Shown in pieces: positions 29,219 to 37,279 of a stretch of DNA of 64,000 nucleotides (positions are counted from its first letter, which is position 1; each line of letters opens with the position of its first letter). The notes under the pieces are model-generated. The model was given only the letters and a program-made list of their open reading frames with translations. It was not told the origin of the DNA and searched no databases. A program made the translations under genes and the position numbers. The stretch covers positions 1,116,001 through 1,180,000 of the forward strand of contig NZ_ARVX01000001.1 of assembly GCF_000384375.1 (NCBI RefSeq), read 5' to 3'. The stretch is from Methylotenera versatilis 79. GTDB lineage: Bacteria > Pseudomonadota > Gammaproteobacteria > Burkholderiales > Methylophilaceae.

Positions 29219-30628
29219 TTAACAGCTGTAGTACAAACCAAACTCGACTGGATGTGGTGTTTGACGTAACTTAGTGACTTCTTCCATTTTTAATGCAATG
29301 TAAGCATCAATCCAATCTTCAGAGAATACACCGCCGCGTGTTAAGAACTCACGGTCTTTATCCAAGTATTCTAACGCTTGCTCAAGTGATGAACAAACTG
29401 TTGGGATTAGTGCATCTTCTTCTGGTGGAAGATGGTACAAGTCTTTAGTTGCTGGCTCGCCTGGGTGAATCTTGTTTTGCACGCCATCTAAACCAGCCAT
29501 TAACAATGCAGAGAATGCCAAGTATGGGTTAGCGATTGGGTCGGGGAAACGCGCTTCAACACGGCGTGCTTTATCAGAATGCACAAATGGAATACGAATC
29601 GCAGCAGAACGGTTTTTAGCAGAGTAAGCTAATTTTACTGGCGCTTCGTAATGTGGCACTAAGCGTTTGTAAGAGTTGGTGCCTGGGTTAGTAATCGCGT
29701 TTAATGCGCGCGCATGTTTGATAATGCCGCCAATATAGTACAAAGCAAAGTCACTTAAACCTGCATAGCCGTCGCCTGCGAACAGGTTTTTGCCATCTTT
29801 CCATACAGATTGGTGTACGTGCATACCGCTACCATTGTCGCCAAACATTGGTTTCGGCATAAATGTGGCTGTTTTTCCGTAGGCATGTGCTGTATTTAGC
29901 ACCACGTATTTTAGGATTTGAGTCCAGTCAGCACGTTGTGTCAATGTCGCGAATTTAGTACCGATCTCACATTGGCCAGCAGTTGCTACTTCATGGTGAT
30001 GCACTTCAACAGGCACGCCCATCGCTTCTAAAGTTAAGCACATTGCAGAACGTACATCTTGCAATGAATCGACTGGTGGAACTGGGAAGTAACCGCCTTT
30101 AACCGCTGGACGGTGGCCAGTGTTGCCGCCTTCAAATTTTTCGCTAGATGACCATGCGGCCTCTTCTGAATTGATTTTTACTGAGCTACCGTGCATATCG
30201 ACTGACCAATTGATAGAGTCAAAAATGAAGAATTCTGGCTCAGGACCAAAGTAAGCAGTATCGCCTAAACCGCTTGATTTTAAATAAGCTTCAGCGCGTT
30301 TTGCTAGTGAGCGTGGATCACGGTCATAACCTTTACCGTCAGTTGGATCAACAACGTCGCAAGTTAAAATCAATGTTGGTTCGTCCATGAATGGATCGAT
30401 ATTTGCCGTTGATGCATCAGGCATTAATTGCATGTCAGAAGCTTGAATACCTTTCCAACCCGCGATTGAAGAACCGTCAAATGCATGACCTTCGGTAAAT
30501 TTTGATTCATCGAAAGCTGAAACAGGCACTGTAACGTGTTGTTCTTTACCGCGAGTATCGGTAAAACGAAAATCGACAAATTTGATGTCGTTTTCTTTTA
30601 CCATTTTCATTACATTTGCAACTGACAT
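29219..30628 (-). CDS. glnA: Glutamine synthetase, type I
   Basis: GlnA makes glutamine from glutamate, ammonia and ATP as a dodecamer. The 469-residue protein has the Asp50-latch region (FDGSSIAGW), metal ligands in [11 protein letters not shown] and [15 protein letters not shown], the [10 protein letters not shown] motif, and [11 protein letters not shown]. The adenylylation site is Tyr398 in [10 protein letters not shown], so activity should be controlled by GlnE. Transcription is predicted from the sigma-54 promoter at 30768-30783 with two upstream NtrC-type sites, giving a 5' leader of about 130 bases. Confidence 0.99.
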   Translation of the reverse strand: MSVANVMKMVKENDIKFVDFRFTDTRGKEQHVTVPVSAFDESKFTEGHAFDGSSIAGWKGIQASDMQLMPDASTANIDPFMDEPTLILTCDVVDPTDGKGYDRDPRSLAKRAEAYLKSSGLGDTAYFGPEPEFFIFDSINWSVDMHGSSVKINSEEAAWSSSEKFEGGNTGHRPAVKGGYFPVPPVDSLQDVRSAMCLTLEAMGVPVEVHHHEVATAGQCEIGTKFATLTQRADWTQILKYVVLNTAHAYGKTATFMPKPMFGDNGSGMHVHQSVWKDGKNLFAGDGYAGLSDFALYYIGGIIKHARALNAITNPGTNSYKRLVPHYEAPVKLAYSAKNRSAAIRIPFVHSDKARRVEARFPDPIANPYLAFSALLMAGLDGVQNKIHPGEPATKDLYHLPPEEDALIPTVCSSLEQALEYLDKDREFLTRGGVFSEDWIDAYIALKMEEVTKLRQTPHPVEFGLYYSC

Positions 30629-30767
30629 TGCTCTCTCCTAAGTTTTAATACAGACATAAAGTTTAATAACAGATATAAATAATGTGTAACGAGTGGTGAT
30701 TAATTGCGTAAATTGTATGATGCAAAATGCTTAACTATTTTCGCATTAACTTTTAACGAGTTATTTT

Positions 30768-30783
30768 AGCAGGAAGTGTGCCA
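30768..30783 (-). promoter_or_regulatory. Sigma-54 (RpoN) promoter of glnA
   Basis: On the minus strand the sequence is TGGCACACTTCCTGCT, matching TGGCAC-N5-TTGCW with exact GG-N10-GC spacing. The predicted start of transcription is near 30757, about 129 bases before the glnA ATG. Confidence 0.85.
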
Positions 30784-30843
30784 GCAAAAAATAGCAATAA
30801 ATGGCTTTATGGCATTCACTTAGCAAATAAACCCAAAACCACA

Positions 30844-30860
30844 TGCACAAATAGCGCGCA
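30844..30860. promoter_or_regulatory. NtrC-like binding site, glnA-proximal
   Basis: TGCACAAATAGCGCGCA matches the outer arms of the NtrC dyad (TGCAC-N7-GTGCA) with one arm mismatch. Its centre is about 95 bases upstream of the predicted glnA start, 30 bases (about three turns) from the second site. Confidence 0.6.
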
Positions 30861-30873
30861 TTTAAACTAAAAC

Positions 30874-30890
30874 CGCACTATTTTGGTGCA
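30874..30890. promoter_or_regulatory. NtrC binding site, glnA-distal
   Basis: CGCACTATTTTGGTGCA is almost identical to the enteric glnA NtrC enhancer consensus (GCAC and GGTGC arms). It is centred about 125 bases upstream of the predicted glnA start. It could also affect the divergent rhodanese gene. Confidence 0.8.
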
Positions 30891-30925
30891 ATGCACTTCG
30901 CACAGAATTGCTCGGTTTTTCGCGC

Positions 30926-30931
30926 TATAAT
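30926..30931 (+). promoter_or_regulatory. -10 box of the rhodanese gene
   Basis: A consensus TATAAT lies about 47 bases upstream of the chosen ATG. The region 16-18 bases ahead has no good -35 hexamer, so the promoter may be weak or activator-dependent. Confidence 0.45.
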
Positions 30932-30977
30932 TTATTGCAATATGGATTATTAAAATGAATGAATGTTAGGGATCGTT

Positions 30978-31424
30978 ATGCAAAGTATTGAGGAAGTTTT
31001 AAATCAAGCAAAAAAACGCGCAGTTGAAAAAAAATTGCCCTATGCAGGTGAGTTAACCCCACAAGAAGCTTATATTTTATTGCAACAAGATAATGCAATA
31101 TTAGTAGATGTGCGTACGCAAGCTGAGTTGGATTTAGTAGGTCGAGTGCCCGATGCAACGCACATTGAATGGGCGTTTTATCCGGGCATGATTGCAAACG
31201 CAGAGTTTGGTGCGCAGTTGCAAGCGAAAGTTGCGCCTAATAAAACCATTATATTTATGTGCCGTACTGGCGGCAGAAGCCATAATGCAGCCGTATTAGC
31301 GCAACAATTAGGCTATAGTCACGCATTCAATATGGCGGAAGGCTTTGAGGGTGAAGCTAACGCACAAAAACAGCGCACTTTGATTAACGGTTGGAAACAG
31401 GCAAATTTGCCTTGGAATAACTAG
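30978..31424 (+). CDS. Rhodanese-like domain protein
   Basis: This is a single-domain sulfurtransferase-type protein of about 148 residues. The rhodanese fold shows the substrate-side VDVRTQAELDLVG motif and the active loop MCRTGGRSHNAA, with catalytic Cys (about residue 96) and a downstream GFEGEAN. It is cytoplasmic, with no signal peptide. I chose ATG at 30978, preceded by AGGGAT; an ATG 15 bases upstream lacks a ribosome site. It is divergent from glnA and may transfer sulfane sulfur, but the physiological partner is unknown. Confidence 0.9.
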   Translation: MQSIEEVLNQAKKRAVEKKLPYAGELTPQEAYILLQQDNAILVDVRTQAELDLVGRVPDATHIEWAFYPGMIANAEFGAQLQAKVAPNKTIIFMCRTGGRSHNAAVLAQQLGYSHAFNMAEGFEGEANAQKQRTLINGWKQANLPWNN

Positions 31425-31485
31425 ACGGTTTTTAATCATTCATCATCAATTCAATTGAATAATTACAAAAAGATTAACTTAAAGT

Positions 31486-32325
31486 ATGAGTGATAAATAC
31501 GCTGAGCCTGCGCAAGGTATTGAACGTTATGCGGTCGTGGGCAACCCGATTGAGCATAGTAAATCACCGCTTATTCATACGGCATTTGCAAAGCAAACAG
31601 ACCAAAATATCAGCTATGAACGCATTTTTGCGCCGCTGGATGGTTTTGAATCAACGATCAAGGATTTGATTGCGCGAGGTTTTAAAGGCGCGAATGTGAC
31701 TGTGCCATTTAAGTTTGAAGCGTTTAATCTTTGCGACAATTTAACGGTACGTGCTCAAGCTGCTGGCGCAGTGAATACCTTAACCTTTAAAAAAGGTCAA
31801 TTATCTGGAGATAATACCGATGGCGCAGGTTTGGTGCGTGATATCACGCATCATTTAAGGCATGTTTTACATAATAAGCGCGTATTGTTGTTGGGAGCAG
31901 GCGGCGCTGCGGAAGGTGTGTTACAACCTTTGCTAGATTGCGAACTGAATCACTTAGTGATTGCGAATCGTACTATTGAGAAAGCACAGCATATGCGGAA
32001 TAAGCAGGTTCGACACTTGGAACAATTAACGACCAGTACATTCGCCAGTTTAAAACCCCCTTTCGATATTATTATTAATGCTACTTCAACTGGGTTAACC
32101 GACACAGTGCTTCCTATTTCCAATACTATTTTCGCTAAAGATTGCTTGGCTTACGACATGATGTATGGTCGCGAAACACCGTTTATGGCGCAAGCACGCG
32201 CGAATGGTGCACAAGTGGCGGATGGTTTGGGCATGTTGGTTGAGCAAGCCGCAGAAGCATTTTTCATTTGGCGTGACGTAAGGCCAGACACTAAGCCGGT
32301 TATTGAGATGATGAGAGTCTTGTAA
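31486..32325 (+). CDS. aroE: Shikimate dehydrogenase
   Basis: AroE reduces 3-dehydroshikimate to shikimate with NADPH. The 279-residue protein has the substrate motif VGNPIEHSKSPLIH (about residues 17-30), the catalytic Lys in GANVTVPFKFEAF, NTDGAGLVRD, and the Rossmann loop LLGAGGAAEGVLQPL. NADP-specific NRTIEKA follows strand 2. Its stop is directly followed by the GTG of mtgA, a common betaproteobacterial pair. Confidence 0.97.
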   Translation: MSDKYAEPAQGIERYAVVGNPIEHSKSPLIHTAFAKQTDQNISYERIFAPLDGFESTIKDLIARGFKGANVTVPFKFEAFNLCDNLTVRAQAAGAVNTLTFKKGQLSGDNTDGAGLVRDITHHLRHVLHNKRVLLLGAGGAAEGVLQPLLDCELNHLVIANRTIEKAQHMRNKQVRHLEQLTTSTFASLKPPFDIIINATSTGLTDTVLPISNTIFAKDCLAYDMMYGRETPFMAQARANGAQVADGLGMLVEQAAEAFFIWRDVRPDTKPVIEMMRVL

Positions 32326-33060
32326 GTGCTGCGCTGGTTGTTTAACAGTAAAAAAAATGCTCGCCCATTGGGTTTTGGTGGCATTTTAAAACGACTCATA
32401 TTTTTATTTTTTGCATGGCTGGTTTTATATCAATTGTGGATTTTTTTGCACATCTGCTGGTGGATTAAGTTTAATCCAACCTCGACTGCGTTTATGCAAG
32501 ACCGGCTGGAAATTATTCAACAAACCAAACCAGATGCCACACTTCAACACAAATGGGTTGATTACGCCAAAATTTCCAATCATCTTAAACGTGCTGTGAT
32601 TGCCAGTGAAGATGCTAAATTCACTAATCATGAAGGATTCGATTGGGAAGGCATTGAAAAAGCTTACGAAAAAAATCTGAAAAAAGGCAAAATTGTTGGT
32701 GGTGGCTCAACCATTAGTCAACAGTTGGCAAAAAACTTATTTTTATCCAGCGGACGAACGCCTTGGCGCAAAGCGGAAGAAGCGGTCATCACTTTAATGC
32801 TAGAAAAAATGCTCACCAAACGCCGCATTTTAGAAATCTATCTAAATGTGATTGAATGGGGAAATGGCGTTTTTGGTGCAGAAGCTGCCGCTAAACATTA
32901 CTTTAAAACCAGTGCAAGTGGCTTAGGCCAAACCCAATCTGCCAAATTAGCCGCGATGATTCCCAATCCACGTTTTTATGACGACCATCGTAGTACGCGC
33001 TATTTAAACCGCCGCACGGCAACAATACAAGCAAGGATGCGTTTTGTAGAAGTGCCTTAA
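32326..33060 (+). CDS. mtgA: Monofunctional biosynthetic peptidoglycan transglycosylase
   Basis: MtgA polymerises lipid II into glycan strands without a transpeptidase domain. It has one membrane anchor (about residues 22-46) and a GT51 domain. Visible motifs are SEDAKFTNHEGFDWEG (catalytic Glu), GGSTISQQLAKNLFLS, RKAEEAVITLMLEKMLTKRRILEIYLNVIEWGNGVFG and AAKHYF. The start is GTG at 32326, immediately after the aroE stop. The length of 244 residues is typical. Confidence 0.97.
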   Translation: MLRWLFNSKKNARPLGFGGILKRLIFLFFAWLVLYQLWIFLHICWWIKFNPTSTAFMQDRLEIIQQTKPDATLQHKWVDYAKISNHLKRAVIASEDAKFTNHEGFDWEGIEKAYEKNLKKGKIVGGGSTISQQLAKNLFLSSGRTPWRKAEEAVITLMLEKMLTKRRILEIYLNVIEWGNGVFGAEAAAKHYFKTSASGLGQTQSAKLAAMIPNPRFYDDHRSTRYLNRRTATIQARMRFVEVP

Positions 33061-33170
33061 CTATCAAAATCAATCAATACTAAAATATAATGATTACCAA
33101 AATAGGCTTAAATTTTAAAATATCTATATTTAGAGACATCAATTAATAATGCAAAAACTCAAGTGTTCTA

Positions 33171-34520
33171 ATGACTGATAAAAAGAAGAGATTTGTTAAG
33201 GCCGGTTTTTGGGTCATGTTGATATTTGGACTAAGTCAATTACTCCGATTAGGTTCTAATTTAATTATTACTCGATTGCTTGCGCCTGAAATGTTTGGCG
33301 TAATGGCGGTGGTATATGTAGTCACCATGGGCATCAGCATGTTTTCAGATTTGGGATTGTGGGCTTTTATTGTTCGCCACAAAGATCCAACTAACAAACA
33401 TATGTTGAATGTGGTTTGGACGCTACAAGTTGTTAGAGGTTGGTTAACGTTTGCGGTAATTACCCTATTTGCAATTGGCCTGATGATCGGTGAGCGGTAT
33501 TGGCCTAATTTATTTAGTGGTGTATATGCAGACCCTCGTTTACCACTACTGATATTAGTGACTGGTGTCACTTCTATTATTGGTGCCTATAAAACCATGG
33601 CATCTGCAGTCATGAGTCGTGAAATGCAAGTTGGCAAGCTTGAAGGTATTGATTTTATCTCTCAAGTGCTAGGTGCCGTTTTTATGGTGGCTTGGGTGCT
33701 TATTTATCCGTCTATATGGGCACTAGCTTTTTCAGGCATTGTGTCAACATTAATGGGTACTTTACTCAGCTACTACGCCTTTCCATACCGACATCAGCTG
33801 GTATGGGATAAAGCTATCGTGAAAGAAGTCTTTCATTTTGGTCGATGGATTGTTATTTCATCCATGCTGACCTATTTGTTTTTACAAGGCGATAAAATAT
33901 TTTTGGCAGGCACGGTTACAGCGACAGATTTGGGTATTTATAGCATTGCGTTGATGTTAGCTAGCGTGCCAACCTCTATCACACACTCTCTCGCTGCTAA
34001 AATCATCTTTCCATTTTTGTCTTCTGTAGTGCATGAAGACAGGACTTTATTAAAAGAACGCTATTACAAGATTCGTATTTATCTAGATGGTGCTACCTTT
34101 TTGTGTGTTGGGCTATTAATCGCACTGGCACCATTTATTATCCAAGCCCTATATGATCCACGTTATGCAGAAGCGGGTTGGATGCTACAAATATTGGCAT
34201 TTTCTGTAGTTGGATATTCGCTATCATCTGTATCAGTAGAGTGCCTATCTGCGCTATCTATCACCAAGGTCAATATGTGGGTCATGATGGTACGAACTGC
34301 TGGTTTGTTCATCGGACTACCATTATTTTTTAAATTATTTGGTATGTATGGCGCTATTTGGGTGATTACTTTAAATCCGCTATTGGCTTTACCTATTATT
34401 TATTGGACACTTGCAAAAAATAACGTTTTTTCTTTAATAAAAGAATTAAGGATGTTAGCTGTGATTCCACTAGGTTACTATTTGGGTGAGGCTGTGCTTG
34501 CTTTGCTCCATTTGAATTAG
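33171..34520 (+). CDS. Oligosaccharide flippase family protein (Wzx-like)
   Basis: This is a polytopic inner-membrane protein of 449 residues with about 12-14 helices and a MATE/Wzx-like pattern (RLGSNLIITRLLAPEMFGVMAVV near the N-terminus). It would translocate lipid-linked glycan repeat units from the cytoplasm to the periplasm. It is followed by a polymerase/ligase-like gene and a glycosyltransferase, so it probably belongs to a surface-polysaccharide pathway. The spacer from mtgA (110 bases) is very AT-rich and the trio differs in base use from its neighbours. The substrate cannot be read from sequence. Confidence 0.88.
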   Translation: MTDKKKRFVKAGFWVMLIFGLSQLLRLGSNLIITRLLAPEMFGVMAVVYVVTMGISMFSDLGLWAFIVRHKDPTNKHMLNVVWTLQVVRGWLTFAVITLFAIGLMIGERYWPNLFSGVYADPRLPLLILVTGVTSIIGAYKTMASAVMSREMQVGKLEGIDFISQVLGAVFMVAWVLIYPSIWALAFSGIVSTLMGTLLSYYAFPYRHQLVWDKAIVKEVFHFGRWIVISSMLTYLFLQGDKIFLAGTVTATDLGIYSIALMLASVPTSITHSLAAKIIFPFLSSVVHEDRTLLKERYYKIRIYLDGATFLCVGLLIALAPFIIQALYDPRYAEAGWMLQILAFSVVGYSLSSVSVECLSALSITKVNMWVMMVRTAGLFIGLPLFFKLFGMYGAIWVITLNPLLALPIIYWTLAKNNVFSLIKELRMLAVIPLGYYLGEAVLALLHLN

Positions 34521-34585
34521 TGCCTAATAATGCATCATTCATAGATAGTGTAAATATTGATATTATTTTACGTTAAGGTTTATTT

Positions 34586-35962
34586 GTGCCCAATATTTTT
34601 GCTAACTTAGTCTTTTACAGCTGGCCTTTAGTCGTCATATGGATGGTTTCTCGCTACAAGCCTAAGCGGGCTATTTTTATAGCCACCACTTTAGCCTTGC
34701 TTTTGTTACCAAATGCTTTTTCATTCGATTTGCCGCTAGTTCCGCCAATTGATAGAAGTAGTCTTACGTCATTAACGTTGGCGGTTATTTTGTTTTTCAC
34801 TGGCAAGCGATTCAAGCTTTTCCCACCAGGGATGCCAACTAAAATCATTATTGGATACTTGGCGGTAATAGTGATATCAGCGACCTTAAATTCTGATCCC
34901 ATTTTTTATGGTAGCCTTTATTTGCCAGGGTTAACCTATTACGATGCGCTGTCTGAAATAATAAGAACCCTATTAGCTTTCATGCCTTTTTTTCTGGGCA
35001 GAGCTTTTTTAAATGACGTCAAAGATAACGAATGGATATTTAAGTTACTCGTCATCTTTGCTCTATTTTATTCAATACCTATGCTGGGCGAGATGAGATT
35101 ATCGCCAAATTTCCAACTTTGGATATATGGCTACTCTGCAATAGATTTTCTTCAGCAAATGAGAGGTGAAGGATACCGACCAACAGTATTTTTTGGGCAT
35201 GGATTAGGACTGGCTTTTTGGATAGCGACCGCTATCATTGCCGCATTAGCTTTACGAAAAAATAAAGTGCGCATTGCCATTTTTCCCGCATCTCAAGTCA
35301 TTATTTATTTAATGATTATTTTAATATTGAGCAAAACCTGGTCCGCTTTATTTTATGCATTATTGGCGATGTTTTTAATATTTAATTTTCTTCCGCGCAA
35401 ACAAATTAAGTGGTCTTTAATCTTGGTCGCCATTGTGATGATTTATCCTATAACAAAAACCTTTGAAATTTTCCCAGACCGAGCCATTGTTGAGAATATT
35501 CAGCAATACAGTGCTGAACGTGCACAATCTTTAGATTTTCGATTTCAAAATGAAAATATTTTATTAGAACGCGCGTTACAAAAACCATTTTTTGGCTGGA
35601 GCGGATGGGGTCGTGCGCGTGTTTACAACAAATATGGCCGTGACATTAGTGTAACCGATGGAAAATGGGTTATTGAACTTGGCAACAATGGTGCAGTGGG
35701 TTTTATTTTTAGCTACGCACTATTTTTCATAACGCTACTTTATGCGCTAAGAAATATAGACAATATTAATAATCCTAAAGATAAGGTTTATTTTGCAAGC
35801 TTAGCGATTATATTGGCGATTTGCGTGATTGACTCTGTACCAAATGCTGGTATGACGACAATGCATTTGCTCTTGGCAGGCGCTTTATTGGGTCAGGCAG
35901 AATCTTTAAAAAAACAAACCTATATGAATGGGAATACTAATGCGAAATCAAAATACCGATAA
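34586..35962 (+). CDS. O-antigen polymerase/ligase-like membrane protein
   Basis: This 458-residue polytopic protein has about 11-12 membrane helices. A large periplasmic loop sits between about residues 290 and 375, containing RAQSLDFRFQNENILLERAL, PFFGWSGWGR and DGKWVIELGNNGAVGF. These are the hallmarks of the O-antigen ligase / Wzy family. It would join or transfer undecaprenyl-linked glycans. The start is GTG at 34586 with AAGG upstream. Its 3' end overlaps the next gene. Ligase (WaaL-like) and polymerase (Wzy) cannot be separated by sequence alone. Confidence 0.85.
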   Translation: MPNIFANLVFYSWPLVVIWMVSRYKPKRAIFIATTLALLLLPNAFSFDLPLVPPIDRSSLTSLTLAVILFFTGKRFKLFPPGMPTKIIIGYLAVIVISATLNSDPIFYGSLYLPGLTYYDALSEIIRTLLAFMPFFLGRAFLNDVKDNEWIFKLLVIFALFYSIPMLGEMRLSPNFQLWIYGYSAIDFLQQMRGEGYRPTVFFGHGLGLAFWIATAIIAALALRKNKVRIAIFPASQVIIYLMIILILSKTWSALFYALLAMFLIFNFLPRKQIKWSLILVAIVMIYPITKTFEIFPDRAIVENIQQYSAERAQSLDFRFQNENILLERALQKPFFGWSGWGRARVYNKYGRDISVTDGKWVIELGNNGAVGFIFSYALFFITLLYALRNIDNINNPKDKVYFASLAIILAICVIDSVPNAGMTTMHLLLAGALLGQAESLKKQTYMNGNTNAKSKYR

Positions 35963-37217
35963 AAAAACCCCTCTAAAAATAGCTTGTATAACACCCGGTT
36001 GGCCGTTATCTAAATTTCATAATGGAATTGTGACTTATGTACATAATATTTTGTATGGGTTTGACAATACAGTAAAGCCCATTATTTTAGCGTCCCCTCT
36101 TATAGGGGCAGAGATAGAAGATAAATTAATTAATTTATCAAAATTTTTAAATAAAAAAAACGTTTTACAAAAAATAGCAGATAAATTTTTGAATCAGTTG
36201 ACATTCTCTTATGCAAGATCAATCCAATATCGACGATCTGTGTATGTTAATGCTAAAAAAATTAGTATGGCACTAAAAAGAATATCTTATCCTTTAGATA
36301 TTCTTGAGATGGAAGAGTCATTTGGGACAGTTAGTTTTTTGCTGAAATTGACAAAAGTCCCAATCGTCACGCGATTACACGGACCATGGTTTTTAATGGG
36401 GCCAATCTTGCAAGATCAAGATCGATGGGATTTTAAGTTAAGGGTTTTTTACGAAGGGCAGGCAATAAAAAATGCGCATGGTATAACCTCACCAAGCCTA
36501 GATGTTTTAAAAAAAACCAGACAATACTATGGCTTGGATTTGCCAAATGCCAAAGTGATTCCAAATCCGGTTCTTGAGGTGGGTATTAATAAACAGTGGC
36601 AATATAGCAAAAATAAAAAGCCATACATTTTATTTGTTGGAAGATTTGACTCTATTAAAGGCGGTGATTTGATATTGGAAGCATTTAGCCTGATTGCGCA
36701 AAAAATTAGTGAAATTGAGCTTATTTTTGTGGGGCCAGACAGGGGGGTAATTGTTGAAGGTGAGGGGATTGATTTTAATCAGTATACTGAGCGCTTTATT
36801 CCAGAAAATAGCATAAAAAACCGTATTCAGTATTTAGGACATTGCGACCATGATCGTATTTCAGATTTGCGAAAAAATGCACTTGTAACAGTGGTTTGTT
36901 CTAGATATGAAAACTTCCCGCTCTCATTATTAGAATCTCTAGCCGCTGGTTGTCCAACTGTGGCAACTGCGGTTGGTGGTATGAAAGAGATTATTATTGA
37001 TGATTTCAATGGATTATTAGCTGAATCAGAATCACCAGAAAGCATTGCAGAAAAAGTGTTAATGTTGATTAGCGATCCTGAAAAGATGCAACGTCTATCT
37101 AAAAATGCAATTGAAGATTGCAAAAAGAGATTTTCACCTGAAGTTGTAGCGGCACAAACGGTTGAATATTATCAATCAGTTTTAGCGAGAGTGTCCGATA
37201 AATCTGCAAAAAATTAA
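35940..37217 (+). CDS. Glycosyltransferase family 4 protein
   Basis: This GT-B-fold glycosyltransferase of about 425 residues should be cytoplasmic or peripheral. The N-terminal acceptor domain has a Gly-containing opening (CITPGWPLSKFHNGIVTYV). The C-terminal donor domain has LFVGRFDSIKGGDLILEAF and the EX7E motif ENFPLSLLE, followed by AAGCPTVATAVGG. ATG at 35940, with GGGA six bases ahead, is preferred; an ATG at 35928 would add four residues. Either way it overlaps the polymerase gene, implying coupling. Donor and acceptor sugars are unknown. Confidence 0.9.
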   Translation: MRNQNTDKKTPLKIACITPGWPLSKFHNGIVTYVHNILYGFDNTVKPIILASPLIGAEIEDKLINLSKFLNKKNVLQKIADKFLNQLTFSYARSIQYRRSVYVNAKKISMALKRISYPLDILEMEESFGTVSFLLKLTKVPIVTRLHGPWFLMGPILQDQDRWDFKLRVFYEGQAIKNAHGITSPSLDVLKKTRQYYGLDLPNAKVIPNPVLEVGINKQWQYSKNKKPYILFVGRFDSIKGGDLILEAFSLIAQKISEIELIFVGPDRGVIVEGEGIDFNQYTERFIPENSIKNRIQYLGHCDHDRISDLRKNALVTVVCSRYENFPLSLLESLAAGCPTVATAVGGMKEIIIDDFNGLLAESESPESIAEKVLMLISDPEKMQRLSKNAIEDCKKRFSPEVVAAQTVEYYQSVLARVSDKSAKN

Positions 37218-37234
37218 GCAAATTTTAATACTTA

Positions 37235-37268
37235 AAATACTGTTAAGTTTTATAACTTAACAGTATTT
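37235..37268. terminator. Bidirectional hairpin between glycosyltransferase and uvrA
   Basis: A perfect 15-base stem (AAATACTGTTAAGTT / AACTTAACAGTATTT) with loop TTAT lies between two convergent genes. The AT-rich flanks allow termination from both sides, though the T tracts are short. Confidence 0.65.
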
Positions 37269-37279
37269 AATAGCCAAAT

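Larger units (their letters stand above)
30629..30977. other. Divergent regulatory region glnA / rhodanese
   Basis: The 349-base spacer holds no gene. It contains the sigma-54 promoter of glnA, two NtrC-like dyads upstream of it, and a TATAAT box facing the rhodanese gene. The part nearest glnA (30629-30757) is the untranslated leader, AT-rich, with a SD (GGAGAG) just before the glnA ATG. Confidence 0.8.
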
